A stretch of DNA of 64,000 nt from Dyella silvae (GCF_026421305.1 NZ_JAPJBQ010000005.1:264499-328498), one strand, 5' to 3'. Shown: positions 35,320 through 45,980, numbered from the stretch's first letter. Program-made: numbers and translations. The notes: generated from the sequence alone by a model not told the origin.

Positions 35320-36651
35320 TTACTGCAGCATCGTGTTGACCAACTCCATGTCCTTCAGGTCGATGGAGCCAGCGGACTGCTTGAGCTGAAGCTGGTCGAG
35401 CACCAGTGCATGACGCGACTGCGAGTAGCTGCTCTCGGCCTGAGTCAGGGTCTGAATGGCGTTGAGCACATTCAGCATGGTCTGGGTGCCCACGTCGAAG
35501 CCGGCACGGGTGGCTTCCAGAGCCTTCTGGCCCGACTCCACCGAGGCCTTGTTCGCTTCCACCTGGCTGATGCCCGACAGCACCGAGCGGTAGTAGTTGA
35601 GCGTGTTGCGCACGACCTGGCGGCGGGTCGACTCCAGCGAATCCTGTGCTTCATCGCGCTGGTAGATCGACTGGCGAACGCGCGATTGCGTGGCCCCACC
35701 GGAGAAAATCGGGATGTTCACCGACAGACCAACCGTGGTGCCGTACTGGCCGTTGCCGCGCAAACCTGCGGCGCTGGCCTGCTCGAACCACGTCGTCTCC
35801 TTACCGCGCGACACAGTGGCATTGAGCGTAGGCAGGTGTCCCGCACGGGCGGCATCGATGCTGTGCTCGGCCGCTTCGACGTTGTACTGGTAAGCCTGGA
35901 TGGTGGCATTGGACTTCAGTGACGCCTGCACCCACGCGTCCGGATCGGCAGGGTTGGGCGGCGCGAGCGGCAGATCCTCACGCAGCTTCTTGAGGTCGGT
36001 CACCGGCCTGCCGGTGATCTGCGTCAGCGCTTCCTTGGCGTCATTGAGCGTGTTCTGCGCTGCAATGGTCTGCGCCTTGGCCAGCTCGTAATACGACTTC
36101 GCCTGATAGACGTCGGTGACGGCCGACAGGCCTACCTTGAAGCGCTGGTCGGCCTGATCATAGGCCTCCTTGTAAGCGTCTTCGTTGGCCTTGGCGAACA
36201 CCAGCGCATCCTGGCTGGTCAGCACGCCGAAATAAGCCGTGGTGACGCGCACGTAAAGGGTCTGCAAGGCGGCTTCGTAGGTAGAGTCCTGTGAAGAAGC
36301 CTGCGAGCGGGCTGCTGAGAGGTTGGCCCACTGGCTCAGGTCGACGATCGACTGGTTCAGCGTGGCGCTCACCTGACGGGTACGCGAATGGCCATTACCC
36401 TGAATCGCGCCGGAGGCGACGCTATTGCCAGTCTCCTGCTGCGTCAGGCCAAAGCTGCCATTGAGCTGCGGGAGCATGACCGCACGCGCCTGGGCAACGC
36501 CTTCACCGGTAGCAAGACGGGTAGCTTCCGCCTGCGACAGCACCGGATCGTTGGCGCGGGCTTCTCGGTATGCATCCAGCAAGTCCTCGCTGTGGCCGGC
36601 CAGCGGGAACGCCGACAGAGCCAGGGCAAGGGTCAGAAGCTTCAAGCGCAT
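35320..36651 (-). CDS. tolC: TolC-family outer-membrane efflux channel
   Basis: The 443-residue precursor has a signal peptide (MRLKLLTLALALSAFPLAGH-SE). The two repeated OEP halves each end in long coiled-coil helices ('DLLDAYREARANDPVLSQAE', 'FKVGLSAVTDVYQAKSYYEL', 'GFDVGTQTMLNVLNAIQTLT'). It forms the trimeric exit duct for RND, ABC and type I systems. The frame starts at 36666, but ATG 36651 has GAGG at the right distance and starts exactly at the signal peptide, so I prefer it. It shares its strand with pcm, whose stop lies 27 bp upstream. Confidence 0.96.
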   Translation of the reverse strand: MRLKLLTLALALSAFPLAGHSEDLLDAYREARANDPVLSQAEATRLATGEGVAQARAVMLPQLNGSFGLTQQETGNSVASGAIQGNGHSRTRQVSATLNQSIVDLSQWANLSAARSQASSQDSTYEAALQTLYVRVTTAYFGVLTSQDALVFAKANEDAYKEAYDQADQRFKVGLSAVTDVYQAKSYYELAKAQTIAAQNTLNDAKEALTQITGRPVTDLKKLREDLPLAPPNPADPDAWVQASLKSNATIQAYQYNVEAAEHSIDAARAGHLPTLNATVSRGKETTWFEQASAAGLRGNGQYGTTVGLSVNIPIFSGGATQSRVRQSIYQRDEAQDSLESTRRQVVRNTLNYYRSVLSGISQVEANKASVESGQKALEATRAGFDVGTQTMLNVLNAIQTLTQAESSYSQSRHALVLDQLQLKQSAGSIDLKDMELVNTMLQ

Positions 36652-36678
36652 GGGTTGCCTCATCATTGGGGAATGGGG

Positions 36679-37338
36679 TTAGAAAACGAAGCGACGCGGC
36701 GGTTCGGCGTGCTTCAGGTACGGCAGGTCGGTCTCGAACAGAGACTCTTCGCGATAGCGGCCGTTGCCCTCATGGGTCAACAGCACCACCTGCTGCACCG
36801 GGGATTCGCCGCGCACCGCCAGCAGGCGGCCGCCTGGCTTCAGCCAGGACAGGAAGCGCTGCGGAATCTGATACACGGCGCCAGAAACCACCACCGCGTC
36901 GAACAGGCCGGCAGGCTGCCAGGCCGCGACGGCCTCGCCCACTTCGAGCTTGGCATTGGTGATGCCGGCGTGAGCCAGGCGCTCAGTAGCCGTGGTGATG
37001 AAATCAGCATGGATATCCAGGCTGGTGACGTGCGCCGAGAGCTTGGCCATGCAAGCCGTGAGGAAGCCCGAGCCAGTGCCGATTTCCAGCACCTGATCGG
37101 TCGGCGAGAGTTCCAGCGCCTGCAGCACGCGGCCCTCAATCACCGGCTTCATCATCACTTCGCCGTGACCCAGCGGCAGGCACAGATCGGCAAAGGCCAG
37201 CTTGCGGTGCTCCACAGCAACGAAGTCCTCGCGGCGCACGGTGCCCAGCACGTCGAGCACGCGGGCATCCAGCACCTCCCAGGGGCGCACCTGGTTCTCC
37301 ACCATGTTGACTCGCGCCTGTTCGAAGTTCATCGCCAT
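36679..37338 (-). CDS. pcm: Protein-L-isoaspartate O-methyltransferase family protein
   Basis: The 219-residue protein matches PCMT: 'MVENQVRPWEVLDARVLDVL', 'REDFVAVEHRKLAFADLCLP', motif I 'VLEIGTGSGFLTACMAKL', 'VTSLDIHADF' and 'FDAVVVSGAVYQIPQRFLSW'. The enzyme methylates isoaspartyl residues with SAM to start repair of aged proteins. This subgroup has 'GHGEVMMKPVIEGRVLQAL' where classic Pcm has 'GQTISQP', so activity may differ. The gene lies directly upstream of tolC and may form an operon with it. Confidence 0.9.
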   Translation of the reverse strand: MAMNFEQARVNMVENQVRPWEVLDARVLDVLGTVRREDFVAVEHRKLAFADLCLPLGHGEVMMKPVIEGRVLQALELSPTDQVLEIGTGSGFLTACMAKLSAHVTSLDIHADFITTATERLAHAGITNAKLEVGEAVAAWQPAGLFDAVVVSGAVYQIPQRFLSWLKPGGRLLAVRGESPVQQVVLLTHEGNGRYREESLFETDLPYLKHAEPPRRFVF

Positions 37339-37503
37339 CTTGCTAAGTCCCAGTTCGGATCGAAAAAAAGGCTAAAAAGGATAAGCGCTTAGCCATCTTC
37401 CGACAATGTGCAAAGCCTGCGGCCTGGTGCCAACCACACGAAGTGCCGGAAGTCACCGCGCTTGGTTGACGGAAGTCATGCGCAGCGCGGTGTCCGCGGA
37501 CAG

Positions 37504-37839
37504 TCAGGCGCTTCGCCGATGGTTTCGCACGTAGACGACAGGCGTATTGCCGGGCAGCCGCGCCAAGGCATCTTGCACCGCCTGATGCAACGAGGCGTCA
37601 AGGCGCTGAATACGGTCCATGGGAGACATCTGGCCGCGACTCTGTGCAGCCACTTCCAGCCAGGCCAGCCAGCGTGCCAGACGGCCACGCTCGAAGCCAT
37701 CCAGGCCTGGCAGGGCAGCACGGGCGGCAAACGCCAGCTGGCGCGCCCCGGTCTGGCCCAGTTCGAGCCAGGCGGACACGGCGCGCTGGGCGCGGCGGTA
37801 TGCCGGACTGAGGGAAAGTTCTGCGATAGTGGTGGACAT
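37504..37839 (-). CDS. Hypothetical 111-residue helical protein
   Basis: The product is Ala/Leu/Arg-rich and predicted all-helical ('AELSLSPAYRRAQRAVSAWL', 'LARWLAWLEVAAQSRGQMSP', 'LDASLHQAVQDALARLPGNT'). No signal peptide or catalytic motif is seen. I do not recognise a family. It is divergent from the TetR regulator with 99 bp between starts, which suggests it might be a regulator target. Antisense frames are no better. Confidence 0.6.
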   Translation of the reverse strand: MSTTIAELSLSPAYRRAQRAVSAWLELGQTGARQLAFAARAALPGLDGFERGRLARWLAWLEVAAQSRGQMSPMDRIQRLDASLHQAVQDALARLPGNTPVVYVRNHRRSA

Positions 37840-37864
37840 AAGGTGAGCCGTTGTATCGTGGCCG

Positions 37865-37930
37865 TGGAAAATAACTAAACCGTCGCGTATACTAAACTCG
37901 CGTTACCCATTTGTGAAGCCATTTGTGAAG
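37865..37930 (+). promoter_or_regulatory. Promoter and direct repeats upstream of the TetR gene
   Basis: TGGAAA (37865-37870), a 17-nt spacer and TATACT (37888-37893) form a fair sigma-70 promoter. Imperfect direct repeats ACTAAAC(C)GTCGCG flank the -10 box (37874-37887, 37891-37902). A tandem CCATTTGTGAAG repeat (37907-37918, 37919-37930) follows. Either set could be an operator for the TetR protein or a second regulator. Confidence 0.55.
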
Positions 37931-37938
37931 GTATAGCC

Positions 37939-38589
37939 ATGAGCACGATCCCGCAGACCAAGCCTCAGGGGCCCGGCCGTCCCAAGGACATGGAAAAGCG
38001 CGCGGCGATCCTTGAGGCCGCCAAGGCCCTGTTCATCCGCAACGCTTTTGCTGGCACCAGCATGGACGCCGTGGCGGCCGAAGCGGGGGTGTCCAAGCTC
38101 ACGGTCTATAGCCATTTCGGCGACAAGGACAACCTGTTCCGCGAGGTGATCCGCGCCCGCATCCAGGACCTGATGCCGGAGGACACCTACCAGTACGTGG
38201 CCCACGAAGACATCCGGGTCACGCTGGAACGCATTGCCTTGCACCACGTGCGGCTGGACTGCGACGTGCAGAACGTCGGCACCTTCCGCGCCATCCTTAG
38301 CGACTGCCGCCAGGGCAATCCCCGCTACGGCAAGCTGCTGTGGGAAGAAGGCCCGGACCGCACCAATGGTCTGATGAAACGCCTGCTGCAACAGGCGGTT
38401 GACGACAGCCGGCTGGATATTCCCAACGTGGCGCGCGCCGCAGGGCAGTTCATTTCCCTGATCAAGGGCGAAATGCTGATGCGCCGCATGTTCGGCTGCG
38501 AGGAGTGCGCCCAGTCCTACGCTGCCGAGCTGGAGCAGACTGCCCGTGACGGCGTGGACATGTTCCTGCGGGCCTATCTGCCTCGCTAA
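37939..38589 (+). CDS. TetR/AcrR-family transcriptional regulator
   Basis: The 216-residue protein has a TetR helix-turn-helix at about 20-65 ('RAAILEAAKALFIRNAFAGT', 'DAVAAEAGVSKLTVYSHFGD', 'KDNLFREVIRARI'). A helical C-terminal ligand domain resembles the AefR-like group ('LDIPNVARAAGQFISLIKGE', 'MFGCEECAQSYAAELEQTAR'). Such proteins usually repress efflux or lipid genes. tolC lies 1.3 kb to the left on the opposite strand, so efflux control is possible but unproven. Confidence 0.92.
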   Translation: MSTIPQTKPQGPGRPKDMEKRAAILEAAKALFIRNAFAGTSMDAVAAEAGVSKLTVYSHFGDKDNLFREVIRARIQDLMPEDTYQYVAHEDIRVTLERIALHHVRLDCDVQNVGTFRAILSDCRQGNPRYGKLLWEEGPDRTNGLMKRLLQQAVDDSRLDIPNVARAAGQFISLIKGEMLMRRMFGCEECAQSYAAELEQTARDGVDMFLRAYLPR

Positions 38590-38659
38590 GCCGCCTTCGG
38601 AACCCGGAAAGGCCGTCGCACTCGCGACCGACCCCGCTTCGTGCTCAAATAGCCACCTT

Positions 38660-40767
<2,108 letters not shown>

Positions 40768-40773
40768 TGAGCC

Positions 40774-40809
40774 GCGTTGTTCCGGCCGGCATGATGGCCG
40801 GAACAACGC
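40774..40809 (+). terminator. Hairpin downstream of thiC
   Basis: A perfect 14-bp stem GCGTTGTTCCGGCC/GGCCGGAACAACGC with an 8-nt loop, 6 nt after the thiC stop. No T-run, so termination may rely on the next repeat. Confidence 0.75.
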
Positions 40810-40822
40810 TGTCGTTCGACCG

Positions 40823-40902
40823 GTGGGAGCGCACCCTGTGCGCGACAGTTGCGTCACGAGGTTCTGCTTCGGACGGCCGTCGCGGACAGGCTGCGCTCCC
40901 AC
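40823..40902. repeat. Intergenic inverted repeat, family C
   Basis: The arms GTGGGAGCGCACCCTGTGCG... (40823-40846) and its complement (40879-40902) match at 22 of 24 positions around a 32-nt loop. ATGTTTTTGTTTTT follows, so it can also terminate. The AGGAGCGCAC motif recurs at 53525-53546. The rest of the 380-bp gap to 41148 shows no gene. Confidence 0.8.
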
Positions 40903-41147
40903 AATGTTTTTGTTTTTCGAATCTATCGCGCGCCCCTCAACGCGCGCCGCTGTCTCGCCAGCCTTTCATCCTCGTTTCTCGCTGATCCATTGACGGGAGC
41001 TCGCGCTAGCCGCGGGCGTCATGGCTCACGCTTCTGCCCCTCATGGCAGACAGAAAAATCTTGCGGCGAACCAGCGCAAGGGCGGCGGTCAGCCGGGCGC
41101 TGTCTGCTGCGTTAGCTACGGGGACTGTTGCTACGAGGAGTCGCGTC

Positions 41148-41369
41148 ATGCCGATGCCGGACAACGCCCGCTCGGGCCATGCATTGCTGCGAATCGTGCT
41201 GATCACGCTGGCGATTGGCGTACTGCTGATCAGCGCCCTGATGTGGTGGTGGGTCCGAGAGGCGGAGAGCTCCGGCGCCATCGCTCGCGCGGAAGTGGCG
41301 CGCATGCATCGCGCGACAGCACTGACGCATAAGCCTCATAGTGCCTGGCTCAGCGTTGCCAGCAATTGA
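41148..41369 (+). CDS. Small single-span membrane protein
   Basis: This 73-residue protein has one hydrophobic helix near residues 13-34 ('ALLRIVLITLAIGVLLISAL', then MWWWV). A short charged C-terminal part contains 'SSGAIARAEVARMHRATALT'. No family is recognised. ATG 41148 is preceded by GAGGAG at 7 nt, a strong ribosome-binding site that favours a real gene over the longer upstream frame from 41043. It has its own terminator. Confidence 0.65.
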   Translation: MPMPDNARSGHALLRIVLITLAIGVLLISALMWWWVREAESSGAIARAEVARMHRATALTHKPHSAWLSVASN

Positions 41370-41375
41370 AACAAA

Positions 41376-41405
41376 AAAAGCGCCGCCCGGGAGGACGGCG
41401 CTTTT
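41376..41405. terminator. Bidirectional terminator between the small membrane protein and ppa
   Basis: AAAAGCGCCG/CGGCGCTTTT, 10-bp stem with a 10-nt loop, flanked by an A-run on one side and a T-run on the other, so it works on both strands. Confidence 0.92.
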
Positions 41406-41417
41406 GGTATCAGGCTA

Positions 41418-41957
41418 TCAGGCCTTCGCGTCGGCTTTGTAGCGATCGATACCGCTGAGGATCTCGGCCTTGGCCTCGTCGGCGCCGACCCAGCCTTCGA
41501 TCTTCACCCACTTGCCCTTCTCGAGATCCTTGTAGTGCTCGAAGAAGTGGCCGATGCGCTCCAGCCAGTGGCCAGACACCTGCTTGATGTCCTTGATGTG
41601 CGCATAACCGGCGAAGATCTTCTCGACCGGCACCACCACCAGCTTCTCGTCGCTGCCGGCTTCGTCCGTCATCTTCAGCATGCCGACCGGATGACAGCGG
41701 ATGACCGAGCCCGGCACCAGCGGCAGCGGCAGGATCACCAGCGCGTCCAGCGGATCGCCGTCGCCGCCCAGCGTGCCCGGCACATAGCCGTAGTTGCACG
41801 GATAGCGCATCGGCGTGGACAGGATGCGATCGACGAAAATCGCGCCGCTTTCCTTCTCCACCTCGTACTTGACGGGCTCGGCGTCCTTCGGGATTTCGAT
41901 GATGACGTTGATTTCGTCCGGAACCTTGCGGCCGGCGGGAACGAGGTGCAGACCCAT
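41418..41957 (-). CDS. ppa: Soluble inorganic pyrophosphatase (family I)
   Basis: The 179-residue enzyme shows 'VIIEIPKDAEPVKYEVEKES', 'MRYPCNYGYVPGTLGGDGDP' with the metal-binding Asp cluster (DGDPLDALV), and 'EKIFAGYAHIKDIKQVSGHW'. It hydrolyses PPi in the cytoplasm. ATG 41957 follows AGGAAA and matches the family start; the frame extends to 41996. A membrane PPase and a PPi-dependent phosphofructokinase are encoded within 9 kb, so PPi has several uses in this cell. Confidence 0.97.
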   Translation of the reverse strand: MGLHLVPAGRKVPDEINVIIEIPKDAEPVKYEVEKESGAIFVDRILSTPMRYPCNYGYVPGTLGGDGDPLDALVILPLPLVPGSVIRCHPVGMLKMTDEAGSDEKLVVVPVEKIFAGYAHIKDIKQVSGHWLERIGHFFEHYKDLEKGKWVKIEGWVGADEAKAEILSGIDRYKADAKA

Positions 41958-42082
41958 GGATGTTTCCTTGGCGTAGTCAAAAGCAAAGACTTGCAAGGAT
42001 ACGGCAAAAGGTGGTGCATCGCAGCAGCCACCAGGCCGCCGCGAGGCGGCAGTTCAGTGTTCGTAACGGCCTGGCGGGGCGC

Positions 42083-42919
42083 TCAGGCTTGGTAGGGCCG
42101 TTCGCGCAACCATTTGGTGGCAATCCATTTTTCCCCGCGAATCACGGGCAGGCCCGCGTGCAGAGACGACTGGTCGCCGGTGTCGTAAGCGAAATAGACG
42201 GCCGAACCGCGCATGGCGGTGACGGTCAGCCCGATGGCGGGAAAACCGGTGCCGCCGCCTTCTTCCGGCGTATTGAGATACATGACCACGCTGGCCATGC
42301 GCTGGCCGCCGCGCGCCGTGACGGCGTTGAAGCCCGGTTGGGTCGGATCGAACCAGTCGAAATGGGGCTCGTACTCCTGCCCTGGGAGGTAATGCAGAAT
42401 CTGCAGGCCTTCACCATGACTGACCGGAACACCGAGCAGATCGGCGATGCGCTGCTCGATGGTATTCACCAGCGGCGTCTCGCCGATCTCGAAGAACATG
42501 CCGACGCTGGTGCGACGCTCATCGGTCTGGTAGCGGCCGTCCACATCAACGGTAAGCGAGCGCTGCAGACGAGGCTCTGCTTGCGCGATCAGCTGATCGC
42601 ACTCTTCGCCGGTGAGCAATCCTTCGAGCACACGCACGATCGGACCATCGGTACTGACCGTTACGCGCACTTTGTGTCCATTGACCACTTGCTCGGGTGC
42701 TTTTGGATGCTGCGCCCGGTGCGTCTGAGGCGCTTGTCTGGCGGCAGTCCTGACGTTGTTGATCGGCAGGTTAAGTACGCGCGCGACTATCTGCTGACTT
42801 TGCTCGGCGCCGTAGCCGCTATCGCGCATGAGCTTGAGCAGGTCATACAAGCTGTGGCCGGATCGGGTGGTGGAGAGAATCCACTCTCGCAGTTCGGGAC
42901 GTATCGTGTGGTCTTTCAT
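42083..42919 (-). CDS. Prolyl-4-hydroxylase-like 2-oxoglutarate/Fe(II) oxygenase
   Basis: The 278-residue protein has an N-terminal helical region (about 1-70). A P4Hc domain then shows the iron triad: His and Asp in 'YEPHFDWFDPTQPG' (near residue 185) and His in 'SSLHAGLPVIRGEKWIATKW' (near 252), with the Lys that binds 2-oxoglutarate. 'ERRTSVGMFFEIGETPLVNT' is also typical. The target protein or small molecule is unknown. It lies 78 bp downstream of the MocR-type gene on the same strand. Confidence 0.92.
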   Translation of the reverse strand: MKDHTIRPELREWILSTTRSGHSLYDLLKLMRDSGYGAEQSQQIVARVLNLPINNVRTAARQAPQTHRAQHPKAPEQVVNGHKVRVTVSTDGPIVRVLEGLLTGEECDQLIAQAEPRLQRSLTVDVDGRYQTDERRTSVGMFFEIGETPLVNTIEQRIADLLGVPVSHGEGLQILHYLPGQEYEPHFDWFDPTQPGFNAVTARGGQRMASVVMYLNTPEEGGGTGFPAIGLTVTAMRGSAVYFAYDTGDQSSLHAGLPVIRGEKWIATKWLRERPYQA

Positions 42920-42997
42920 GCGGCTCGAAGGGTAGGGTGGTGGCGTCGGCGTTCCATCTTACGCATGGGGCGCGACAGCTTCACGTGACGGCCGCGG

Positions 42998-44461
42998 CTA
43001 ATGGATTTGCCGGCCGTGTGGCAGGGCGTGTGCCATGCGCCGCACGGCTTCGTTGAGTTCTGCCTCATCGTGGTAAGAGAAGCAGAGGCGCAGGAAGGGC
43101 TGTGACTGCTGCCGCAGATCGAAGCGGCGGGCATCGACGAAGCGCACACCCTGCTGCTCGGCAGCGCGCGACCAGCGGGCCACGTTAATGCCCTCGTCGG
43201 CACGCGCCCAAAGGCCCATGCCGCCCTCAGGCAAATGGAACGTCACGGCATCGCCGAGATAGCGGGTCAGTGCGTCAGCCAATGCATCGCGCCGCCGCGC
43301 GTAGACCTGCAACATGCGATGCACGTGGCGTAACAGTTCGCCATCTTCAAACAGCTCCGCCACCGCGCATTCCATCGCCGCGTCGCCGCGGGCATCGCTG
43401 GCCGCGCGCACGCTTTGCAGCCGTACGAATACCGGCGGTGGTGCCACGATGAAGCCACTGCTGACGCCGGGGGCCAGCAGATTGGCGAGCGAACCCACGT
43501 AGACCGTGTTGGCGCGTCCTGCGCCGGCTGCGATAGGCAGGATGGGTTTGCCTTCGTAGTGAAACTCGTGGTCGTAGTCATCCTCGATGATGGCGAAGCC
43601 GCGCGTCAGTGCGAGTTCGGCCAATCGTGCGCGGCGGGCCTGTGACATCACTGTCGTGGTCGGAAACTGATGGTGTGGGGTGAGAAACACGGCGCGAAGG
43701 GTGTGCTTTTCGAGCAGCGCCTCCAACGCATCGACATCCATGCCGTCGCTGTCTACCGGAATCGGTACCAGATGTGCGCCAGCGAGCCGCAAAACGCTCC
43801 AGGCAGGCGGGTAACCAAACGCCTCGACGGCTACCGTGTCGCCGGGCAGGACCAGCGTACGCGCCACCAGGTCGATACCTTGCTCGATGCTGCGCGTCAC
43901 CATCAGGTTCTCGGGCGTCACTGCCAGCCCTCGCGTGCGCGCCAGCATGGCGGCCAGTTCGGTGCGTAAGCGCAGATGGCCGCACGCATCGGCGTCGGTG
44001 ATCAATACCCGCCCGCGGCGCTCAATCGCGCGGCGAAATGCGCGGGCCAGTTCACGCGCGGGGAACAGGCGCGCGTCGGGTGCGCCATTGGACAGGATCA
44101 GCGTACCGGGCGCGGGTGCTCCCGTCGTTGCCGGCAGGGGTAGTGGAGGTAAGAGCGGGTAGGTGGGCATCTGCGTAGCTGCCGCCGGTGGCTGCGGCGG
44201 CAGGGGCATCGGCACTGCCACAAACGTGCCACCGCCGCGCTTCGCGTTAACCAGGCCTTCGGCAACCAGCTCGTCATAGCCCGCAACCACGGTGTTGCGG
44301 TTCAGCCCCAGGTGGGCCGCCAGCTCGCGCGAACCGGGCAGCGGCTCACCGGGTTTGAGGCGACCGGAGCGAATGTCATCGGCAATCGCGCTCGCGAGCT
44401 GCAGAAACAGCGGCAGCTCGCGTCCGGGGTCGAGTGCAATGGCAAGCTCCCAGCGGCGCAT
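42998..44461 (-). CDS. MocR/GabR-type regulator with the PLP lysine replaced by Asn
   Basis: The 487-residue protein is a GntR winged helix (about 15-80, 'LPGSRELAAHLGLNRNTVVA') fused to an aminotransferase fold. PLP-pocket pieces are present: 'LTPHHQFPTTTVMSQARRAR', 'FAIIEDDYDHEFHYEGKPIL' and 'LRLCFSYHDEAELNEAV'. The segment that normally reads like 'GTFSKxLxPxLRxGY' is here 'VGSLANLLAPGVSSGF': the lysine that binds PLP is Asn327 (codon 43481-43483, AAT). The protein therefore should not form the internal aldimine. It may be a PLP-independent regulator. It is 113 bp from the divergent HAF-repeat gene and 78 bp ahead of the oxygenase gene, both possible targets. Confidence 0.9.
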   Translation of the reverse strand: MRRWELAIALDPGRELPLFLQLASAIADDIRSGRLKPGEPLPGSRELAAHLGLNRNTVVAGYDELVAEGLVNAKRGGGTFVAVPMPLPPQPPAAATQMPTYPLLPPLPLPATTGAPAPGTLILSNGAPDARLFPARELARAFRRAIERRGRVLITDADACGHLRLRTELAAMLARTRGLAVTPENLMVTRSIEQGIDLVARTLVLPGDTVAVEAFGYPPAWSVLRLAGAHLVPIPVDSDGMDVDALEALLEKHTLRAVFLTPHHQFPTTTVMSQARRARLAELALTRGFAIIEDDYDHEFHYEGKPILPIAAGAGRANTVYVGSLANLLAPGVSSGFIVAPPPVFVRLQSVRAASDARGDAAMECAVAELFEDGELLRHVHRMLQVYARRRDALADALTRYLGDAVTFHLPEGGMGLWARADEGINVARWSRAAEQQGVRFVDARRFDLRQQSQPFLRLCFSYHDEAELNEAVRRMAHALPHGRQIH

Positions 44462-44574
44462 GGCGAGATTTTAGGCACAACCGGACTAGAAGAAATGTGA
44501 GAAGTGGCGCTCCCGCCTGCCGAGGGCCGGACGCAGGCTGCGATCACCGCATCGCAACCCAAGGAGAGAGAGCC

Positions 44575-45855
44575 ATGTGCAAGCTTCCCACCCTTCTCGT
44601 GGCCGTCCTTGCCGCCGCCGGGCTTCCGTTGGCGGCGCAGGGACAGTCGCATTACAGCGTGTCTGAGTTGCCGTCTCTGGGCGGTACCTTCAGCTCGGGC
44701 AACAGCATCGACGATCTGGGCCTGGTCAGCGGGGTATCCAACTTCGCCGGCGATAACAATGGCCACGCCTCACTCTGGATCAACGGCAGCGCTTTTGATC
44801 TGGGCACGCTGGGCGGGCTCAACAGCGATATCCAGTGGCCGGTGAAAAACAACATTGGCGTGCTGGCCGGCATCGCGCAAACCGGCAAACCGGACCCGCT
44901 GGGCGCGAGCTGGAGTTGCGCGGCGTTCTTCCCGGCGGCGACCGCCACCAGCAGCACCTGCCTGGGCTTTGTATGGACCTGGGGCCACATGCAGGCCTTG
45001 CCTACGTTGGGCGGCAACAACGGTTTCGCTGCAGGCGCCAACGATCTGGGGCAGGTCACCGGTTGGGCCGAGAACGCCGTGCATGACCCGACCTGCGACA
45101 CCGCCGACAGCGGACAAGTGCTGCAATTCCGGCCGGTCGTGTGGGGCCCCGCGCCAGGGCAAGTCCGCGAACTGCCCTTGGTGTCGGGCGATACCTCCGG
45201 CGCGGCAACGGCCATCAATGATCGTGGACAGGCCGTGGGTATCTCCGGCATCTGCGATCAGGCGGTGGGGCGCTTCACGGCGCGCCATGCGGTGCTGTGG
45301 CAGCACGGCGCGGTGACTGATCTGGGCAATCTCGGTGGCGTGGCGTGGCACACGCCGATGGCGATCAACCTGCAAGGTCACGTGGTGGGCTTCTCCAACG
45401 TCTCGGCCAGCGATGGCGGCGCCCTGCACGAGCATGCCTTCCTGTGGACGCCTGCGAGCGGCATGCGGGATCTGGGCACGCTCTATCCAGGCGATGTGCA
45501 CAGTCAGGCCACTGGCATCAACGCGCGCGACCAGGTGGTCGGCCTGTCATGCACCGCGCACTTCGCCAGTTGCCATGCGTTTCTCTGGCAGGACGGCACG
45601 ATGATGGATCTCAACCAGATGTCGGGCGGCTATAGCGGCCTGCTGGCGCAGGCGTTGGATATCAACGACGAGGGTGTGATCACCGGACTGGCGGTGGATG
45701 CCGATACCGGCAATCAGGTCGCCTTCGTGGCACGCCCTCAGAGCGGGGCGCAGGGGTATCGGCTCAGCCGGGTGATGCCGGCGTTGGCGATGCCGGAGCA
45801 GATGCGCGCGCAGTTGTTGCGGCGGTGGAAGCTGGAAGGCTCAGTAGTGCCGTGA
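44575..45855 (+). CDS. Exported HAF-repeat protein
   Basis: The 426-residue precursor has a signal peptide (cleavage near AAQG-QS). About seven tandem units of the HAF type follow, such as 'LPSLGGTFSSGNSIDDLGLV', 'LPTLGGNNGFAAGANDLGQV', 'GAATAINDRGQAVGISG', 'MAINLQGHVVGFS', 'ATGINARDQVVGLS' and 'ALDINDEGVITGLA', each around 'IN-x-x-GxVVG'. Such proteins are probably beta-propeller-like and extracellular or periplasmic; function unknown. AAGGAGAGAGAGCC before the ATG is a strong ribosome-binding site. It is divergent from the MocR gene. Confidence 0.88.
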   Translation: MCKLPTLLVAVLAAAGLPLAAQGQSHYSVSELPSLGGTFSSGNSIDDLGLVSGVSNFAGDNNGHASLWINGSAFDLGTLGGLNSDIQWPVKNNIGVLAGIAQTGKPDPLGASWSCAAFFPAATATSSTCLGFVWTWGHMQALPTLGGNNGFAAGANDLGQVTGWAENAVHDPTCDTADSGQVLQFRPVVWGPAPGQVRELPLVSGDTSGAATAINDRGQAVGISGICDQAVGRFTARHAVLWQHGAVTDLGNLGGVAWHTPMAINLQGHVVGFSNVSASDGGALHEHAFLWTPASGMRDLGTLYPGDVHSQATGINARDQVVGLSCTAHFASCHAFLWQDGTMMDLNQMSGGYSGLLAQALDINDEGVITGLAVDADTGNQVAFVARPQSGAQGYRLSRVMPALAMPEQMRAQLLRRWKLEGSVVP

Positions 45856-45886
45856 GACTGCGAAAGCGGGACTGAGGCCAGCGTGG

Positions 45887-45924
45887 CCCCTCACCCCAAC
45901 CCTCTCCCCGGAGGGGAGAGGGGG
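45887..45924. repeat. Intergenic palindromic repeat, family B
   Basis: CCCCTCACCCCAACCCTCTCC and GGAGGGGAGAGGGGG; the reverse complement of the copy at 19431-19466 at 34 of 36 positions. Placed after the HAF-repeat gene. Confidence 0.75.
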
Positions 45925-45943
45925 CAATCGGGCCGTGCGGGTT

Positions 45944-45972
45944 CGCCCGATCACTGTCGCCGTGATCGGGCG
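45944..45972. terminator. Hairpin between the HAF-repeat gene and hppA
   Basis: A perfect 11-bp stem CGCCCGATCAC/GTGATCGGGCG with a 7-nt loop, 8 nt from the hppA stop; probably terminates hppA and backs up family B for the other strand. Confidence 0.75.
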
Positions 45973-45980
45973 TTCTCCCG

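Noticed and set aside
41043..41147. Longer start for the small membrane protein
   Set aside because: No ribosome-binding site at 41043, and the Arg/Ala-rich extension lacks any feature; ATG 41148 has a strong one.
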